The translations under genes were made by a program, and so were the position numbers. A model generated the notes under the pieces. The model worked only from the letters and a program-made list of their open reading frames with translations, did no database searches and was not told where the DNA came from. A stretch of DNA of 64,000 bases from Natronorubrum daqingense (lineage in GTDB: Archaea > Halobacteriota > Halobacteria > Halobacteriales > Natrialbaceae). Of the stretch, positions 1-9,637 are shown in pieces. Position 1 is the stretch's first letter. Each line of letters starts with the position of its first letter. Where the stretch lies: assembly GCF_001971705.1 (NCBI RefSeq), contig NZ_CP019327.1, positions 1,674,001-1,738,000 of the forward strand, in the 5' to 3' direction.

Positions 1-414
1 GTTAGCATTCGTTACGAGTAACTATTCGACAGTGGCATAACGTTGTTGGCAGGCAAGACAGTCACGAAAAAGATCACTCGAGGGGAGGACGTCTCGAGGT
101 GTCATGGGAGCTGAAATTCGAGGGTGTATTCTCGAGTCGGATTTCGACGGCTGGAATTGGTCGATTTAGTTTGATTACTCGGATACCACCGCGTGAGGTG
201 AAATACGAACGGAGAGTGAATCGTCCTATCAGCGACTGAGTATGGGACCACATCGGTCGCATTGGAGGCCGTATCTGGAGTGACGTTCGTCGTCTCGAGC
301 GGACTCGAAGTGGACGCACAAAAACTCGCGAGCGCTGTCGCTGAGTGGTGTAGCGCGCGAAAGAAATGAAAGTGCTGCGAAACCAGAACGGATTCTGGTG
401 GTTAGTTAGCTGCG
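1..414. other. Intergenic region at window edge, no gene seen
   Basis: I find no convincing coding sequence here on either strand. The only sizeable open frame (minus strand, about 74-319) has Arg/Ser-rich, non-acidic composition unlike the neighbouring haloarchaeal proteins and looks like chance. The segment holds the 3' side of the surface-glycoprotein gene, including the hairpin at 382-399 described separately. Confidence 0.5.
382..399 (-). terminator. Hairpin after the surface-glycoprotein gene
   Basis: A perfect 7-bp inverted repeat (ACCAGAA and TTCTGGT around a 4-nt loop) lies 16 nt past the stop codon of the minus-strand gene ending at 415. Read on the minus strand it is followed by a loosely T-rich stretch. 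This suits a transcription terminator or an mRNA 3'-end stabiliser. Archaeal termination depends mostly on T-runs, so the role is inferred. Confidence 0.4.
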
Positions 415-2859
415 TTAGTTCTGCTGTCGGAGTGCCAGCATGGCGGCTCCGAGCAGGGCGACAACAGCGACGGCAACGCCGAAGCCGGGCGTGTCGTCGT
501 CGCCGTCGTCGTCAGCTTCGCCGTCGTCGTCAGCTTCGCCGTCGTCGACGCCGTCGTCGGAGTCGTCACCATCGTCTTCTTCGGCGACGGTCACGGTGCC
601 GTCGTACTCATCGCTGAAGTCGTCGTTCTCAGCGGTGATCGTGAAGTCGTGGTCACCTTCGCCGAGGTCCTCACCGTCTGCGGTGGTGAGCGTCTCGGTC
701 AGCTCGTCGTCACCGTCAACGGTGATTTCCTCGTCAGCGACTTCGCCGTCGAAGTCGAGTTCGAGGGTGAGCTCGAGTTCATCGTCTTCGTAGTTCGAGA
801 CGATTGCGTCGATGTCGGTCTCTTCGTCAACGTCGATGTTTGCGTCGTAGTCAGCGTCGACGGAGATTCCTTCTTCGTCAGAGTCGTCAGCTTCACCGAG
901 GACGAGGTCCTCGAGTTCAGCGTCGTCTGCGTCGCCTTCTGCGTCGTAGGCGAACAGGTCGAATTCAACACCCTCTTCCTCATCTGCGAGGTCGAATGTG
1001 GTGGTGAATTCACCGTTTTCGTCAACGGTTGCGTCGCTGCGGTCAACGAAGCCACCTTCGTCGGAGTCAGCTTCAGTGTCAACCTCCGAGTGTGGTGCAA
1101 AGTTTGCGACACCGGATGCTTCAGCGTCCTCGTCAGCTGGGAGTTCATCGATGTCGTCCCACTCGAGGGTGCGCTCGTCGAAGCTCAGGTCGATTTCTTC
1201 GTCGTAGTCTTCGTCGTCATCTTCATCGAAGTAGTTGGAGTCTTCGATAGAGATGTTAACTTCGTGATCTGCGTCGAAGTCAAAGTCCTCACTGGTGCTG
1301 CTGTTTTCAAGGTCGTCAAGGTCTTCAACTTCGAGGATCAGATCTCCATCGTAGTTGTCGCTGTCGGTAATAGCGTTCAGATCGAGTTCGTCTTCAGAAC
1401 TGAACTCGAGATCGTCACCGACTGCACCACCAGCTTCCTGGGTGATGTTTACGTCAACGGCACCTTCGAGCACATCGTATGCACCGTTTGCACCGAGATC
1501 TTCAACCGTCACGAAGAGCTGGTCTTCCTCAGCGATCTCGTCGCTTTCGGTCGCGTACTCTTCGTAGTCGTCGAGGTCATCAACAGCATCGACTGGTGCG
1601 GTGGATGTCGAGACGTCGTCAAATCCACTGAACTCGTCAACAGGGAGCGTGTCCCGGTCGAAGTCGTTCTCTAGGGTGAGGTTGTCCGTCCGATCGTATT
1701 CGGGCTCGTCACCAACCGTTAGATCCCAGTTGTTTGCTGGGAGTGGGTTGTCGTCCAGAGCACTGTCGTCAACTTCTACCCACTCGATTTCAGCATCGTC
1801 TTCATCTTCTTCTGCAATGTCCCATGCACCGTCACCACTATCGTCGCCGTTTCCTGCAAGGTGCGTGTTGTAGGTGAGGGTTAGCTCATCAGTGTCAACG
1901 TTCTCCAGTGAAATGGCGGCTTCGTAGTTGTCATCTTCGTCACCAACAACTACGACACCCTCATCAACATCTTCTGCATCGAGTGTGATATTGGCAACGT
2001 CGCCAGTCTCAACTTCGTCAACGTCGGTGAAGGCAAATTCACCTTCTTCACCTTCTTCAACTTCGATAGTTGCGTTGTCCTCGGCAGTCGTGTCAGTCAC
2101 GTTGGCCGTGAACTCGTACTCGCCGGTATCGATGTCAGTGAAGTTTGCTGCGAAGTCATCACGGTTCTCGAGGACAATCTCATCTTCGTCGTCATCGACA
2201 TAAACAACGTCTTCGTCAATGTCAATGTCTCTGTCCTCGTAGTCCTCTAGATCTTCTTCTTCGGTGAAGATGTTCCAGAGATCCTCGTAATCGAGGCCGT
2301 CAGCACTCACTGCGGTAGTGATGTCGGATCGCTCGGAGTCAATTTCGAGGTCAGTCAGTGCGCTACCGCCAGCGTCACCAACAGTCTCGTCATCGAATTC
2401 GGCATCAAGGTCGTGGGTGCTGATGTCGAACTCCACGTCAAGGTCATCAGCGTCTGAGCTGGTGACGTTGTATGAACTACCATCGAGGGTGTCGGTGTCA
2501 ACCTCAATGTATTCATCTTCAGGATCGATCTCACTAAACTCATCTGCAAGGTCCTCGCTTGCCTCGTCTACATTAAGGTCACGGACCCAATCACCGTCTT
2601 CATCCTCTAGCTCAACGGTATCATCATCTTCAAATTCATTGCCATCGTGATCATCAACGATGAGCCCAGTTTCACCTTGGAAAAGACGATCTTCATCTTC
2701 CAAGATGGTAGTACCATCATTTACTTCGCTTTCGTCGCCGTAGTTCCCTGCTGCCGCTGCCCCCGCAAACGCTGCGGACATGGCAACAACGGAAACTACC
2801 ATAATCGCGGCAAGGAACAGTGCGCGTCCCTTTTCGCGATATGTGGTTTCGTTTGTCAT
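415..2859 (-). CDS. PGF-CTERM surface glycoprotein (probable S-layer protein)
   Basis: This 814-residue secreted protein starts with a hydrophobic export signal (about residues 14-37, ending in an Ala-rich segment). It ends with an Asp/Glu/Gly-rich spacer, a PGF tripeptide, a transmembrane helix and a short basic tail. That tail is the PGF-CTERM sorting signal, which archaeosortase A processes with lipid attachment in haloarchaea. The body is extremely acidic and has several N-x-S/T sequons, as expected for a glycosylated cell-envelope protein. Size, architecture and the long structured leader fit the S-layer glycoprotein, but I see no signature proving it is the main lattice protein. The ATG lies about 95 nt downstream of the predicted transcription start. 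Confidence 0.8.
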   Translation of the reverse strand: MTNETTYREKGRALFLAAIMVVSVVAMSAAFAGAAAAGNYGDESEVNDGTTILEDEDRLFQGETGLIVDDHDGNEFEDDDTVELEDEDGDWVRDLNVDEASEDLADEFSEIDPEDEYIEVDTDTLDGSSYNVTSSDADDLDVEFDISTHDLDAEFDDETVGDAGGSALTDLEIDSERSDITTAVSADGLDYEDLWNIFTEEEDLEDYEDRDIDIDEDVVYVDDDEDEIVLENRDDFAANFTDIDTGEYEFTANVTDTTAEDNATIEVEEGEEGEFAFTDVDEVETGDVANITLDAEDVDEGVVVVGDEDDNYEAAISLENVDTDELTLTYNTHLAGNGDDSGDGAWDIAEEDEDDAEIEWVEVDDSALDDNPLPANNWDLTVGDEPEYDRTDNLTLENDFDRDTLPVDEFSGFDDVSTSTAPVDAVDDLDDYEEYATESDEIAEEDQLFVTVEDLGANGAYDVLEGAVDVNITQEAGGAVGDDLEFSSEDELDLNAITDSDNYDGDLILEVEDLDDLENSSTSEDFDFDADHEVNISIEDSNYFDEDDDEDYDEEIDLSFDERTLEWDDIDELPADEDAEASGVANFAPHSEVDTEADSDEGGFVDRSDATVDENGEFTTTFDLADEEEGVEFDLFAYDAEGDADDAELEDLVLGEADDSDEEGISVDADYDANIDVDEETDIDAIVSNYEDDELELTLELDFDGEVADEEITVDGDDELTETLTTADGEDLGEGDHDFTITAENDDFSDEYDGTVTVAEEDDGDDSDDGVDDGEADDDGEADDDGDDDTPGFGVAVAVVALLGAAMLALRQQN

Positions 2860-2913
2860 TTATGTTGTGTTTGTGTTTGTGTTGATTGTTGGTTTGCGCG
2901 CGATTCACCAGGA

Positions 2914-2955
2914 GTGCGAGTATGTGTGCAGTACAACGATTGTACTGACTCGCAC
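2914..2955 (-). promoter_or_regulatory. 5'-terminal stem-loop of the surface-glycoprotein mRNA
   Basis: Two nested perfect inverted repeats occur here: outer arms GTGCGAGT/ACTCGCAC (2914-2921 and 2948-2955) and inner arms CAGTACAA/TTGTACTG (2929-2936 and 2940-2947) with a 3-nt loop. The TATA box at 2975-2981 predicts a minus-strand transcript starting near 2953, so the structure would form the extreme 5' end of the mRNA. A 5'-terminal hairpin is known to protect long-lived transcripts in other systems; that role here is inferred. Confidence 0.5.
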
Positions 2956-2974
2956 CGGGTAGGGGTAAGAGAAA

Positions 2975-2981
2975 CTATAAA
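2975..2981 (-). promoter_or_regulatory. TATA box of the surface-glycoprotein gene
   Basis: On the minus strand this reads TTTATAG, a good match to the haloarchaeal TATA element. It is about 118 nt upstream of the ATG at 2859, implying a leader of roughly 95 nt, unusually long compared with the leaderless arrangement of most genes in this window. Confidence 0.5.
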
Positions 2982-3446
2982 GCATCCCGTAATAAGTTTT
3001 CTGGATACTTCATCCAGCTATTTATTCAGCAAAAGTTGAATAACCGGCGGTGGAGGAAACCGATAGAATTGCCACTCAAAGTGTCGATTTCGGCATCCAC
3101 CACAACCTGAACGTCTCGAGAAAGACATACTATTCCATAAAAGTCTCTGGAAAGAAACTGTTTGTGATCGGTGAGGTCCATCCCAAATTCGCTTAGGAAC
3201 TCCCTCGAGTACGTGCCACCTACAGCAACCGACCGAACCCGTTGGCTGACCCTACTCGAGCACCACTGGACTGCGACAGCTCACCAGTGAAACTCGAGAC
3301 CTACCATCTCCCCATTCATTCAATCAAAATATAGAATCCGTATTTCGTGAACGTCGTCGTTGGCGCTGCTACCGACTCGAAAGCCCCAAATCCCCGCCTC
3401 AGCACTCCGGAACTAATTTGAAGAGTGCTTGTCAATACAGCACTCG

Positions 3447-4562
3447 ATGACAGTCGACAGGCGAACGATGTTGAAGGCGGCGGGAACGGCAGCGGTCCTC
3501 TCGACGACGGGACTCGCTGGCTGTCTGGGTGGAAACGGCGACGATGACGACAGTGGCTCTGAGTCCGACGCGCTCCCCGCGTACGAGTCGTGGATAGTCA
3601 TGGACGACGAACGCGCAACCTTCGCGTACATCGACTGGGCTGGCCTCGAGGAACTCGAGGACGACGCCGACGATGACGAGGCGGATCCGACGGACCCCGA
3701 GGAAGACGACGCGTCCGACGAATACGAGGACGAAGATCCGATGATTGCCGTCCCGATGGCGGGCATGCTCGCGGTCGCGATGGGCGCGTCGTTCGGAACC
3801 GCTGGCACCGGATTGGATACCGTGATCGACATGGAAGGTGACGCCCTGGCAGCCGACGACGCCGAGACCACGCTCGAGGAACTCCTCCTCGTCAACGACG
3901 CGTACGTGTTCACGGGTGACGTCGACGTCGAGGAGGTCGAAACGGCACTCCTCGAGGAACACGACGACCCGCTGATGGACGCGGCCACGTTCGAGCAGAC
4001 CGACGAGCACGGCGAGTTCACCGTCTACGAATCGGAACCGGAAGACGACGCGGAGTCCACGGCGACGAGCGACGCCGTCGCCGTCAGTGCCGAGGCGATC
4101 GTCCTCGCACCCGGCGGCGAGACCGACGACGGCATCGACAGCCTCACCCCCGTTCTCGAGGGCGTCGAGGGCGACGGTGAGCGCGCGACCGACGCAGAAG
4201 CGGACATCGAGTGGCTCCTCGAGACGGCGGGCGAGGGGCAGATCGTCTTCGGCGGCTACGGCGAGGACGAAGACGACGAGACGACGGCCCCCGACGAGGA
4301 AGAACTCGAGGAACCGAACGCGGCAGGTGACGAGGAATTCGACGGAGCCACCGGCATCGTCGCCTCGCTCTCGCTCGAGGAAGACGAGAGTGCGGACGGA
4401 AACCTCGCAGCGACCTTCGACTCGATCGACGACGAGACGGAGTCCGAACTCGAAGCCGACGTCGGCTCCTCGGCTGACGACGTCACGCTCGAGATCGATA
4501 GGGACGCCGGACGGGTGTCGGCCTCGGCGACGTGGGACGCCGACAACGACGCCCTCGAGTAA
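3447..4562 (+). CDS. Tat-exported acidic lipoprotein of unknown function
   Basis: The 371-residue product begins with a twin-arginine motif (Arg5-Arg6) and a hydrophobic segment that ends in a lipobox Leu-Ala-Gly-Cys (Cys26). It should therefore be folded in the cytoplasm, exported by Tat and anchored by lipid at the outer face of the membrane. The rest is very rich in Asp and Glu, with no domain I recognise. I chose the ATG at 3447 over an upstream TTG (3429) because it places the Arg pair at the usual distance from the N-terminus. It is divergent from the surface-glycoprotein gene. Confidence 0.8.
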   Translation: MTVDRRTMLKAAGTAAVLSTTGLAGCLGGNGDDDDSGSESDALPAYESWIVMDDERATFAYIDWAGLEELEDDADDDEADPTDPEEDDASDEYEDEDPMIAVPMAGMLAVAMGASFGTAGTGLDTVIDMEGDALAADDAETTLEELLLVNDAYVFTGDVDVEEVETALLEEHDDPLMDAATFEQTDEHGEFTVYESEPEDDAESTATSDAVAVSAEAIVLAPGGETDDGIDSLTPVLEGVEGDGERATDAEADIEWLLETAGEGQIVFGGYGEDEDDETTAPDEEELEEPNAAGDEEFDGATGIVASLSLEEDESADGNLAATFDSIDDETESELEADVGSSADDVTLEIDRDAGRVSASATWDADNDALE

Positions 4563-4778
4563 CGCCGACCGGCCGCTCGAGTTCGAGTCCGTCGGCGAGT
4601 CTGTGTCGACGGCGAACAGCCACGAAACGCACGGGTATCGCACGCCCAAAACGAGAACGGCGAGTCAGTCTCGAAATCTCGCCCGAGCAGCCCGATCTCG
4701 TGCCCGTCGGCTGCCACCGCTTTCTTCACTCTCGCCGCGTCCGCGGCGCTCGCCCGAAAAATCTGGACCAAAAAACGC

Positions 4779-5573
4779 TCAGAACGGGAACAGCGAGTCG
4801 GCCTCCGGATCTCGCTCGAGCAGTTCGATCTCGTGGCCGTCCGGATCTTTCGTGAACGCGTACATGTTGTCGTTGCTCTCTGGGTCTCGGTAGTCGGGGG
4901 CCTCCCGAACCTGCAGTTGCTCCCAGTCCTCCTCGAGGTCGTCCACGCGCACGCAGAGGTGTCCCCAACCGTTTTCCTGGGTGTAACTCCGTCCGTCGTA
5001 GTTGTAGGTCAACTCGACCGACATCGCCGCCGGGGCGGCGTCGCTCGGTTCGACGAAGTAGTTCGCGAACGTGTCCGACTCCCAGCGCTTGACCTCGTCG
5101 TACTCGAACTTCCGCGTCCAGAAGCCAAGCGCCTCGTCGGCGTCCTCGACGCGAATCATGGTGTGGTCGAGCGACCAGAGCGCACCCTCGTCGGGGTCGC
5201 GCTTGACGATCTCGATCTCGTGACCGTCCGGGTCCTTGATGAACGCGTAGCGACCGTCACAGCTCTCCGGATCGCGGTAGTCCTCGACGCCCTGGTCCAT
5301 CAGTTGCTCGTAGTGCTCCTCGAGTTCGCCGTCGGGAACGCGAACGGCGATGTGGCCCCACGCGTCGCCGATCTCGATATCCTCGCCCTCGTTGTGCGTG
5401 AGTTCGAGCAACGCGCCGTCCTCGTGCATCTCCTCTGGTCCGAGGTAGACGATGGTGAAGCCGTCGCCCTCGAAGCGATCTTTCTCCTCGTAGGCGAGGT
5501 GGGTCTGGTACCACTCGAGCGATTCCTCGAGATCCGAGACGCGGATCATCGTGTGGTCGACAGTGCCGTCCAT
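4779..5573 (-). CDS. VOC/glyoxalase-family protein with two tandem domains
   Basis: The 264-residue protein has two VOC (vicinal oxygen chelate) repeats, about residues 1-125 and 130-262. Each starts with a DHTMIRV segment and ends with GHEIE, giving the His/Glu metal-ligand pattern of glyoxalase I: His near the start, Glu in the LTxN strand, His in the next beta-alpha-beta unit and Glu near the end. It may act as lactoylglutathione lyase-like enzyme or a related metal enzyme; haloarchaea use gamma-glutamylcysteine rather than glutathione, so the thiol substrate would differ. The ATG at 5573 fits the domain start; in-frame upstream codons look non-coding. Confidence 0.8.
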   Translation of the reverse strand: MDGTVDHTMIRVSDLEESLEWYQTHLAYEEKDRFEGDGFTIVYLGPEEMHEDGALLELTHNEGEDIEIGDAWGHIAVRVPDGELEEHYEQLMDQGVEDYRDPESCDGRYAFIKDPDGHEIEIVKRDPDEGALWSLDHTMIRVEDADEALGFWTRKFEYDEVKRWESDTFANYFVEPSDAAPAAMSVELTYNYDGRSYTQENGWGHLCVRVDDLEEDWEQLQVREAPDYRDPESNDNMYAFTKDPDGHEIELLERDPEADSLFPF

Positions 5574-5672
5574 ACGCGACACAACGGGCAGAGACTCAAA
5601 AAACGTGGCGAAGCCGGTGGTTTGCTCGCCTCCCGTGCCCCATCGACGACGCCGCGACCACACCGAAACCGA

Positions 5673-6434
5673 TCAGTCCTCGGCGTCCGACCCGGTGTAA
5701 GCGACCTCGACCCGTCGCGAGAGTCCGATCAGTAAGAACAGTCCGACTCCCGCGGGGACGAAGGGAAGCAACGCGTCGATTACCGGCGTCACGAGGACCG
5801 AACGGCTGCTCGAGCCACTCTCGTAGACGCGATAGTAACTCCCGTCGTCGGTTTCGATCGGCGTCTCGGGAACGTCGATCTCCTCGTCGGTCTCGAGGTG
5901 CCCCTCGTTCGCGACCGTCGCGGCCTCCGAAGACACCGCCGAACTGTCGACCGCGACGTCTGCGAGCGCGGCGTCCGTCGAGGCGGGCTCGAGGCCGATA
6001 TCGATTCGGTACCCGCCGTCGTCGGACGGTGCGGACTCGTTGGCCGCGTGGGTCGTCTCGTAGAGCGTTTCGTCGAGGAGGACGTACCCGTAGCGATCCC
6101 AATCGGAGAGTGTCTCCGCGTCAGAATCCGGATCGGACGACGTGTACTCGGTGGTCACGGTCTCGTTCTCGAGTTGGCCCTCGAGCGTGCACGTTCGGAT
6201 CTCCCAGGGGTCGGCACAACCGATTTCGTCGCTGACCGGAACGGTGGACGGCATGCCGCCGTCGACGTACTCGATGGACGTCTCGGTCGAGACGACCTCG
6301 GCGCGATCGTACTGATAGGACGTGGTCGGCGGAATGTACGAGGCACCCCAGAGCGGGACCGCCAGGAGCGCGAGTGCGAGAAGTGCGAGCGCCAGATCAC
6401 GACGGAACGGCGTCAACGAGGGAAGCCCCTGCAT
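5673..6434 (-). CDS. Membrane protein of unknown function, two anchors
   Basis: This 253-residue protein has an N-terminal membrane helix (about 13-31), an extracytoplasmic acidic loop of roughly 180 residues with several sequons and two Cys close together, and a C-terminal helix (about 218-238) followed by a short acidic tail. The layout is that of a cell-surface protein anchored at both ends. I recognise no family. It lies downstream of the NhaC gene on the same strand with a 116-nt gap, so cotranscription is possible but not evident. Confidence 0.6.
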   Translation of the reverse strand: MQGLPSLTPFRRDLALALLALALLAVPLWGASYIPPTTSYQYDRAEVVSTETSIEYVDGGMPSTVPVSDEIGCADPWEIRTCTLEGQLENETVTTEYTSSDPDSDAETLSDWDRYGYVLLDETLYETTHAANESAPSDDGGYRIDIGLEPASTDAALADVAVDSSAVSSEAATVANEGHLETDEEIDVPETPIETDDGSYYRVYESGSSSRSVLVTPVIDALLPFVPAGVGLFLLIGLSRRVEVAYTGSDAED

Positions 6435-6550
6435 CGTGAAACCGTTTCGACACGTCGGTCATAAGCGTTGGTACTTCGGAATATCGCCCCCAGAATCAAC
6501 TCCGCGAGTCGAAGACCCCCGTCAGTGCCCCCAAATCGAGCCGGGGTACG

Positions 6551-8251
6551 TTACTCCTCAGGGTCCGTCCCAGCGTCCGATCGACTACTCGAGTCGCCGT
6601 TCTCGAGCCGAGAGTCGACCGAGGACGCCTTCGGCTCGACGCCTCGGCGACGAGCGTCGAACTCCGAGAGGCCGTAGACGAGGCCGACCAGCGCGAGTGC
6701 GCCCAGCGGCACGAAGACGACCGGCGGGACGCTCAGGTAGCCATAGAGCAGGTAACAGCCCACGACGACGAGCATGACCGTTCCCGCATAGTACAACTGC
6801 GTGCGCACGTGGTCGATCAGGTCGGCCCCGGTAAACGTCGACGACAGCACCGAGGTGTCGGAGATCGGCGAGGTGTGATCGCCGAAGATCGCCCCGGAGA
6901 ACACCGCGCCGACGATGACGGGCATCATGTCGAACGAGCCGGTGAGTTCGTAGGTCACCTGAATCGCGATGGGCGTCACGATCCCCATCGTCGCCCACGA
7001 GGATCCCATGGTGAACGCGACGAAGGCGGCGACGAACAAGACGGCGATCGGCAAGAGCTCGAGCGGAATCGCCTCGCCGACGAAACCGGCGACGAACTCG
7101 CCCGTCTCGAGGACCTCGGCGACCTCAGTGATCGTCCACGCGAGGACGAGGATCGTCACGGCGGTGATCATCAACCGGAAGCCGTCGAGGACGGTATCGA
7201 CGCCGTCGCCGAGATCGAAGAGGTCGTAGGCCACGCCGATGGCGATTGCCGTGGCGACCATCGCGAACGAGCCCCAGACGAGTGCCCCAGCGAAGTCGCC
7301 GGCCCCGACGATGTCGACGAGCACCTGCAGCGTTCCGTCCTCGGCGACGGCAGCGTCGAGCGCCGTCGGCGCACCCTCTTCGGCCTGCTCCCCGACCCAC
7401 TCGTCGTACCCCGTCCAAAACGCGCCGGCCAACGTGACGGTGATGAGAACGACCACGGGGGCGAAGAACGTCCGCAGCATCGGTCGCTTCTCGATCGGCT
7501 GGCCCAGGTCCTTCTCGACTTCCTGGAGCGGCTGGGCGTCCTCGCGGTTGACCTTCCCGGTCTGCCAGGCCCGGTGTTCGGCGTCGAGCATCTCGCCGAA
7601 GTCCCGGCCCGTGTAGACGATGATGCCGACCATCATGATCGCGAGCAGCGCGTACGTGTTGTAGGGAATCGACCAGACGAACGTCTCGAACGCTGTCGGT
7701 GCCTCGCCGTCCGCGCCGAGGTCCTCGTACGCGCCCGCGATCAACGAGAGTTGGAACGCGACCCAACTCGAGAGCCCGATCGTCGCGACGGGGGCGGCCG
7801 TCGAGTCGACGATGTAGGAGAGTTTCTCGCGAGAGATGCGCATCTGATCCGAGATTTCGCGCATCGTCGAGCCGACGATTGCCGTGTTGGCGTAGTCGTC
7901 GAAGAACATGAGCATCCCGAGCACCCACGTCGTCAGCCCGACGTTTCGCTGGGTCTCGAGGCGACTCGTCGCCCAGTTCCTGACCGCGAGAGCCCCGCCG
8001 AGTCGCCAGATCAACGCGACGCCGGAGCCGAGCAAGATCGTAAACAACAGGATCTGGACGTGAAAGCCTTCGTCGTAGATGATCGCGGTGGTGATCCACT
8101 CGAACGTCTGTCCGAGTCCGAGACTCTCCGTGTAAATGATCGCCCCCGACCAGATGCCCAAAAATAACGAGAGCATCGGTCGCCGCGTCACGATCGCGAG
8201 CGCGATCGCGAGCAACGGCGGGACGATCGAAAGCGCTCCAAAGTCAGACAT
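6551..8251 (-). CDS. NhaC-family Na+/H+ antiporter (first copy)
   Basis: The 566-residue polytopic protein has the length and about a dozen hydrophobic segments of the NhaC family. Its conserved GDHTSPISDTS block and the STMREISD and PVATIGLSSW segments are typical of this ion-transporter group. It would exchange internal Na+ for external protons or a related organic ion pair, supporting ion and pH homeostasis in brine. The C-terminal tail is hydrophilic and Ser/Asp-rich. A second family member occurs at 18858-20432, with the variant block GDNLAPVSDTT, so the two probably differ in substrate. Confidence 0.8.
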   Translation of the reverse strand: MSDFGALSIVPPLLAIALAIVTRRPMLSLFLGIWSGAIIYTESLGLGQTFEWITTAIIYDEGFHVQILLFTILLGSGVALIWRLGGALAVRNWATSRLETQRNVGLTTWVLGMLMFFDDYANTAIVGSTMREISDQMRISREKLSYIVDSTAAPVATIGLSSWVAFQLSLIAGAYEDLGADGEAPTAFETFVWSIPYNTYALLAIMMVGIIVYTGRDFGEMLDAEHRAWQTGKVNREDAQPLQEVEKDLGQPIEKRPMLRTFFAPVVVLITVTLAGAFWTGYDEWVGEQAEEGAPTALDAAVAEDGTLQVLVDIVGAGDFAGALVWGSFAMVATAIAIGVAYDLFDLGDGVDTVLDGFRLMITAVTILVLAWTITEVAEVLETGEFVAGFVGEAIPLELLPIAVLFVAAFVAFTMGSSWATMGIVTPIAIQVTYELTGSFDMMPVIVGAVFSGAIFGDHTSPISDTSVLSSTFTGADLIDHVRTQLYYAGTVMLVVVGCYLLYGYLSVPPVVFVPLGALALVGLVYGLSEFDARRRGVEPKASSVDSRLENGDSSSRSDAGTDPEE

Positions 8252-8445
8252 GGCTATTCACTCGTCGAACGAGCTGATAATGGTGTTGATAGTACAATTC
8301 GAGGGTGAAAATACCAAAATTTGAAACGAGAGGGCAGTACGCGACGCTTCGAGAAGTTCGGCTGCGATCGGCCCAACGGCGAGAATCCGATTTCACTCGA
8401 GACCGACCGGTTCGGAGTCACTCCGCCTCGAAACCCGGATTACGC

Positions 8446-9555
8446 CTACCGCCGCAAAATGAGCTTCAACACGTCTTCGTCCTCGAGCACGTGTTGGTCG
8501 CCGACTTGCTGTTCGTCGTGGGTCGCGCTCGGCCCCGACACGCGGGCGAACCGGAATCGCTCTTTCATCTCGCCACCGAGTTTGTCGACGGCGTCCTCGA
8601 TGGTCGACCCGCGCTCTAACATGAGCGGTTCCTCGTAGTCGACGCCACGGCCCGGCTTGTCCATGTAGACCCGGATGAGGTCCAAGTTATCCCAGAGGTC
8701 ATCCTTGAGCGACTCGAGCCCTCGCTCCGCCTCGGCGCTGATGAAGGTGACCTCCTCCGGGTCGAGCCCGCGCTCGCGGAGTTGCTCGTCGACGGTTTCC
8801 TTGTAGTCGGGTTCGATCAGGTCGACCTTGTTGACGCAGGTGATCGAGGGGATGTACTCGCGATTTTCCATCAGCCCGTCGATCAACCGGTCGATGTCGA
8901 CCTTCTCGCCGAGGTTCACGTCGGCGTTGACGTAGCCGTGTTCGCGCAACACGTCCGAAATCGTCTCCTCGTCGAGATCCTGATCCGCGCTCGAGGTGAT
9001 CTTGATCCCGTCTTTGATCTTCGGCCGGACCGTCACCCGCGGCGGGTCCTGATCGACACGGATGTTGATGTTGTACAGTTCCTCCTGGAGTCGCTCGTAC
9101 TGTTCGATCTCGAACACCGAGAGGACGAAGAGGATGAGGTCCGCGTTTCGCACGACCGAGAGGACCTGTTTGCCGTCACCCTTGCCCGTCGCCGCACCCT
9201 GAATCAATCCGGGGACGTCGAGCAGTTGCATGTTCGCCCCGCGGTGTTTGCACATCCCGGGGTTGACGTCCAGGGTCGTGAACTCGTATGAGCCGGTCTC
9301 GCTGTCGGCGTTGGTCAGCGAGTTCAACAACGAGGACTTCCCGACGCTCGGGAATCCGACCAGCGCGACGGTCGCGTCGCCCGTCTTTTCGACGTCGTAG
9401 CCGGTGCCCCCACCGGCGGACGACTGGTTCTGCAGCTTCTCTTTTTTCTCCGCGAGTTTCGACTTCAGCCGGCCGATGTGGGCCTCGGTCGACTTGTTGT
9501 AGGGCGTATTGGCGATTTCCTCTTCGATGTCCTCGATTTCCTCCTCGAGCCCCAT
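8446..9555 (-). CDS. DRG-family GTPase
   Basis: The 369-residue protein starts with a coiled, charged segment (1-50), followed by a G domain with the P-loop GFPSVGKSS (67-75), a DVPGLI switch II motif and an NKVD base-recognition motif. It ends in a TGS domain (about 290-369). This is the layout of the developmentally regulated GTP-binding (DRG) subfamily of OBG GTPases, which associate with ribosomes. It is conserved in archaea and eukaryotes. The start is the first ATG in frame and gives the standard N-terminus. Confidence 0.92.
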   Translation of the reverse strand: MGLEEEIEDIEEEIANTPYNKSTEAHIGRLKSKLAEKKEKLQNQSSAGGGTGYDVEKTGDATVALVGFPSVGKSSLLNSLTNADSETGSYEFTTLDVNPGMCKHRGANMQLLDVPGLIQGAATGKGDGKQVLSVVRNADLILFVLSVFEIEQYERLQEELYNINIRVDQDPPRVTVRPKIKDGIKITSSADQDLDEETISDVLREHGYVNADVNLGEKVDIDRLIDGLMENREYIPSITCVNKVDLIEPDYKETVDEQLRERGLDPEEVTFISAEAERGLESLKDDLWDNLDLIRVYMDKPGRGVDYEEPLMLERGSTIEDAVDKLGGEMKERFRFARVSGPSATHDEQQVGDQHVLEDEDVLKLILRR

Positions 9556-9637
9556 TTGTCTGTACTCTACCGTCCGTGCCGAAAAACACTTTCGACCCCT
9601 TCGCGAGCGGGCGACAACCCGACCCCGGTCGAACCCA

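Larger units (their letters stand above)
2860..3446. other. Long divergent intergenic region
   Basis: These 587 bp separate the surface-glycoprotein gene (minus) from a lipoprotein gene (plus). The left 120 bp hold the leader and promoter of the glycoprotein, including a purine/CA-rich unstructured stretch just before its ATG and the stem-loop at 2914-2955. From about 3000 to 3446 I see AT-rich patches (for example near 3326-3345) that could hold the lipoprotein promoter, but no gene. Confidence 0.55.

Noticed and set aside
74..319. Short minus-strand frame at the window start
   Set aside because: Arg/Ser-rich, no acidic bias and no recognisable motif; treated as intergenic.
505..545. Repeated GTCGTCGTCAGCTTCGCC units
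   Set aside because: They encode the Asp/Glu/Ala/Gly spacer before the PGF-CTERM signal, which is normal for this protein type.
649..1674. Long open frame antisense to the surface-glycoprotein gene
   Set aside because: It is the complement of a highly acidic coding region; its Val/Phe/Cys-rich composition and lack of a domain show it is a shadow.
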